The position numbers and the translations under genes were made by a program. From an uncultured Eubacteriales bacterium (GTDB lineage Bacteria; Bacillota; Clostridia; Lachnospirales; Anaerotignaceae), in the NCBI GenBank assembly GCA_900548595.1, contig URLB01000093.1, positions 1 to 8,353 of the forward strand: a stretch of 8,353 nt of DNA, given 5' to 3'. Positions 6,556 to 8,353 of the stretch are shown in pieces (position 1 is the first letter of the stretch; every line of letters starts with the position of its first letter). The notes under the pieces are model-generated. The model saw only the letters and a program-made list of their open reading frames with translations. It ran no database searches and had not been told where the DNA came from.

Positions 6556-6584
6556 ATTATAGCATAATTATAAAAAAATTACAA
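6556..6584 (-). promoter_or_regulatory. Extended -10 promoter for the hydrolase gene
   Basis: On the minus strand, TTGTAA (6579-6584) is followed after exactly 17 bases by TATAAT (6556-6561), which is preceded by the extended element TGC. This is one of the strongest-looking promoters in the window. A start near 6549 leaves a leader of only about 23 bases with AAGGAG in it. Confidence 0.75.
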
Positions 6585-6612
6585 TATAAAAGGACGGTTT
6601 CAAACCGTCCTT
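6585..6612 (-). terminator. Intrinsic terminator of the aminotransferase gene
   Basis: AAGGACGGTTT (6590-6600) and AAACCGTCCTT (6602-6612) form a perfect 11-bp inverted repeat with a very small loop, 4 bases beyond the aminotransferase stop. On the minus strand it runs into TTTTATATTG. The next gene's -35 box lies immediately downstream, so the two minus-strand genes are insulated. Confidence 0.9.
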
Positions 6613-6616
6613 GCAA

Positions 6617-7795
6617 TTAAAATTTTCCTTTTGCCAAAGCTGCTTTATTTTTTAAAGTTGAAAGTCTGTTTAATGCTTCATAAAGAGTATCGTCGTTCTT
6701 AGCAAAATGCAGACGTATATAATTATTTACATCTTCACGGAAGAAACTGGAACCGGGAACAGCTCCGACGCCGACTTCCTTTGCAAGCCATTCGCAGAAT
6801 TTTACATCGTCTGTAACGCCGAATTCCGATGTGTCGACAAGGACATAGTAAGCGCCCTGAGGATCATTATATTTTAATCCGAGATCTTTTAAACCATTAA
6901 CGAATATATCCTTTTTACCCTGATATACATTAAGAAAATCCTTGTAATAGTCGTCTCCCAGCTCAAGCGCCGCTACAACGGCTTCCATAAGAGGATGGGC
7001 AGCGCCTACCGTTAAAAAGTCATGAACTTTCTTTGCCACATCAACTATATCACGGGGACCCAGTATATAACCAAGCCTCCATCCTGTAATAGAATATGTC
7101 TTAGACAGAGAACTGCAAGTTATTGTTCTTTCAAACATTCCCGGAAGACTTGCAAAATGTATATGTTTGTTAGGAGCATAAACGATATGCTCGTAGACTT
7201 CATCGGTTATAACAAATGTATCGTATTTTTCGGCGAAGTCTGCAATTATTTTAAGTTCGTCGTATGTAAAGACCTTTCCGCAAGGATTGGAAGGATTACA
7301 TACTATTATTGCTTTCGGGTGTTGTTTAAACGCAGCTTCAAGAACTTCCGGATCAAATGAAAATTCCGGAGGATTCAGCGGAACATATATAGGGTCTGCG
7401 CCTGTTAAAATGGCGTCTGCACCGTAATTTTCATAAAACGGCGAAAATACTATTACTTTATCGCCGATGTTGCACACAGTCATCATTGCACACATCATAG
7501 CCTCTGTGCTGCCGCTTGTAATAAGTATATTTTCATTGGGATTGAGCTTTATACCCGTAAAATGTTCGTGCTTTTTGGCAAGAGCCTCTCTCATTCGCTG
7601 AGAACCCCAAGTTATTGCATACTGATGATAATCCTCATAAGCAATCTCTGCCAATCTGTCCATAAGTACCTTGGGTGGATCGAAATCAGGAAATCCTTGA
7701 GATAAGTTTATGGCATTATTTTCAAGAGATATGCGAGTCATCTTTCTTATGAGAGATTCTGTAAACGTATTTGTTCTTGTACTTAAGCTGGGCAT
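6617..7795 (-). CDS. Class I/II pyridoxal-phosphate aminotransferase (KAT/methionine aminotransferase-like)
   Basis: The 392-residue fold-type I aminotransferase begins with INLSQGFPDFDPP (29-41), a segment typical of kynurenine aminotransferases and E. coli YbdL, a methionine-preferring enzyme. Cofactor residues are visible: N170 in NPSNPCGK (167-174), D198 and Y201 in TDEVYEH, Schiff-base K232 in SSLSKTYS, R240 in GWRLGY, and R361 in YIRLHFAK, which should bind the substrate carboxylate. It should transfer amino groups between an amino acid and a 2-oxo acid in the cytoplasm. The preferred amino acid (aromatic, methionine or aspartate) cannot be read from the sequence. ATG at 7795 follows AAGGAGG by about 8 bases. 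It has its own terminator and a likely promoter at 7862-7890. It is probably not part of the arginine pathway despite its proximity. Confidence 0.92.
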   Translation of the reverse strand: MPSLSTRTNTFTESLIRKMTRISLENNAINLSQGFPDFDPPKVLMDRLAEIAYEDYHQYAITWGSQRMREALAKKHEHFTGIKLNPNENILITSGSTEAMMCAMMTVCNIGDKVIVFSPFYENYGADAILTGADPIYVPLNPPEFSFDPEVLEAAFKQHPKAIIVCNPSNPCGKVFTYDELKIIADFAEKYDTFVITDEVYEHIVYAPNKHIHFASLPGMFERTITCSSLSKTYSITGWRLGYILGPRDIVDVAKKVHDFLTVGAAHPLMEAVVAALELGDDYYKDFLNVYQGKKDIFVNGLKDLGLKYNDPQGAYYVLVDTSEFGVTDDVKFCEWLAKEVGVGAVPGSSFFREDVNNYIRLHFAKNDDTLYEALNRLSTLKNKAALAKGKF

Positions 7796-7861
7796 AAAAT
7801 AGCTCCTCCTTGTTGTAGCTGAAAGTTGATGTATTACCGTTTTATAAGCGGCATGATAGAT

Positions 7862-7890
7862 ATATTATCATAATTAATATATCAAGTAAA
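7862..7890 (-). promoter_or_regulatory. Candidate promoter for the aminotransferase gene
   Basis: On the minus strand, TTTACT (7885-7890) is followed after 17 bases by TAATAT (7862-7867) with the extended element TGA in front. Both boxes are imperfect (four of six each) and the region is very AT-rich, so other placements, for example TTGAAT with TATATT slightly upstream, are possible. The leader would be about 60 bases. Confidence 0.4.
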
Positions 7891-7904
7891 GTAATATATT
7901 CAAA

Positions 7905-7977
7905 AAACAGATAACCGGATATAGATAAAACAGATAACAGCTTGGATTATATTACCTAAACACAATTAAACAGATAA
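7905..7977. repeat. Three AAACAGATAA direct repeats in the divergent control region
   Basis: The same 10-mer occurs at 7905-7914, 7928-7937 and 7968-7977, all in the same orientation, with start-to-start distances of 23 and 40 bases. The copies lie between the candidate minus-strand promoter (7862-7890) and the plus-strand promoter (7980-8008), and the last one ends 2 bases before the latter's -35 box. They may be binding sites for a regulator. The repeats are short, and I recognise no known regulator motif. Confidence 0.55.
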
Positions 7978-7979
7978 AT

Positions 7980-8008
7980 TTGTTAATTTTAAAAAAATAT
8001 GATATACT
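7980..8008 (+). promoter_or_regulatory. Extended -10 promoter toward the SLH-type gene
   Basis: TTGTTA (7980-7985) is followed after exactly 17 bases by TATACT (8003-8008, five of six), which is preceded by the extended element TGA. A start near 8015 would give an untranslated leader of about 215 bases before the GTG at 8231. A second, weaker possibility nearer the gene is TTGATT (8156-8161) with TAAGAT (8179-8184). Confidence 0.6.
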
Positions 8009-8230
8009 TTTCATTATAAATCAATAATAAAACAATATTCGGCAAAAAAAGCTGAAAAACTTACTCCTTAATGGATTAATTATAAGGAAGTTTGTGTTTC
8101 GACATATGTAGTATATTCGTAAGAAATTCTTAACTTTTTGCTAATTGTTCTCTTATTGATTATTTAAGTAAATTTTATTAAGATATAAGAGTAAAGAATT
8201 TATTTTTTTATATTTAAGGGGGAAATTATT
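8009..8230 (+). promoter_or_regulatory. Long untranslated leader of the SLH-type gene
   Basis: This stretch has no plausible coding sequence. It contains an imperfect hairpin, in which AAACTT (8057-8062) and CCTTA (8066-8070) pair with TAAGG (8083-8087) and AAGTTT (8088-8093), with a 3-base bulge and a 12-base loop. It also contains TTCGACA (8098-8104), the complement of the Spo0A box core TGTCGAA, and ends with AAGGGGG (8216-8222). No known riboswitch was recognised. The leader exists only if transcription starts at the promoter at 7980-8008. Confidence 0.4.
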
Positions 8231-8353
8231 GTGAAGAAATCATTTTTAGCTATATTTTCCGCAGCGGCGATTGCTGTCTCCGGAATAGGAGGAACAACGG
8301 CCTATGCTTCGGTTTTCGCAGACATTAACAATGTGCCTTGGAGCGGTGCGGAG
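8231..8353 (+). CDS. Exported SLH-domain-type surface protein, 5' end only
   Basis: Only the first 41 residues are present; the gene runs off the window edge. It starts with GTG, supported by AAGGGGG 8 bases upstream. Residues 1-26 form a clear Sec signal peptide: MKKS, a hydrophobic core (LAIFSAAAIAVSGIGG) and a likely signal peptidase I site after AYA (24-26). What follows, VFADINNVPWSGAE (28-41), resembles the opening of an S-layer homology domain (F-x-D-V/I...P-W-A), which anchors proteins to secondary cell-wall polymers in Firmicutes. The protein is therefore probably exported and wall-bound. Whether it is a main S-layer protein, an enzyme or an adhesin depends on the missing part. The signal peptide is firm; the SLH call is probable. 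Confidence 0.75.
   Translation, partial: MKKSFLAIFSAAAIAVSGIGGTTAYASVFADINNVPWSGAE

Noticed and set aside
5981..7795. Two-gene operon of aminotransferase and hydrolase
   Set aside because: A perfect hairpin with a T-tract (6585-6612) and a strong promoter (6556-6584) separate them, so they look like independent units.
7905..7977. CRISPR-like array
   Set aside because: The repeats are only 10 bases long with uneven spacing of 13 and 30 bases, and there are no cas genes, so an operator cluster is more likely.
7796..8230. Riboswitch or T-box in the spacer around the aminotransferase and SLH-type genes
   Set aside because: I saw no T-box core, SAM, lysine or other known aptamer consensus, and no terminator/antiterminator pair before either start codon.

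Overview
The window looks like chromosomal DNA from a low-GC, anaerobic Firmicute, most likely a member of the class Clostridia. The clues are AT-rich intergenic DNA, strong AGGAGG-type ribosome binding sites, a small rubredoxin, and the start of an exported protein with an S-layer-homology (SLH) motif. No insertion sequence, phage gene, tRNA, rRNA or CRISPR array is visible. A more exact taxon cannot be given from the sequence alone.

Layout, left to right. (1) 58-549 (+) is a nucleotidyltransferase of the Lnu(A)-like lincosamide-resistance family. (2) 640-798 (-) is a 52-residue rubredoxin with its own terminator and a strong promoter; a PerR-like palindrome lies in its leader. (3) 987-1376 (+) is a small DUF5684-type membrane protein, monocistronic between a TTGACA promoter and a clear terminator. 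(4) 1417-1723 is a gene-free AT-rich stretch holding the arginine control region, with two tandem ArgR-type boxes. (5) 1724-5931 (+) is a compact argC-argJ-argB-argD operon. (6) 5981-6526 (-) is a YcaC-like isochorismatase-family hydrolase. (7) 6617-7795 (-) is a class I aminotransferase of the kynurenine/methionine aminotransferase type. (8) 7796-8230 is a divergent control region with three 10-bp direct repeats. (9) 8231-8353 (+) is the 5' end of an SLH-type surface protein cut by the window edge.

The four arg genes encode the steps from N-acetylglutamate to ornithine in the acetyl-recycling route: ArgB (kinase), ArgC (reductase), ArgD (aminotransferase) and ArgJ (acetyl transfer from N-acetylornithine to glutamate). 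They are nearly contiguous (1-bp overlap, then gaps of 14 and 4 bp), so one transcript from the ARG-box region is expected. ArgB has the features of an arginine-inhibited enzyme, so the pathway appears to be controlled both by ArgR repression and by feedback inhibition. The operon ends at a hairpin shared with the convergent hydrolase gene. The hydrolase and aminotransferase share a strand but are separated by a terminator followed at once by a near-consensus promoter, so they are probably separate units.

Most of the window is ordinary housekeeping DNA. No convincing new multi-gene system is present. The parts most worth a second look are regulatory (ARG boxes, PerR-like site, repeats and long leader before the SLH gene), plus the Lnu-like gene with no visible mobile context.
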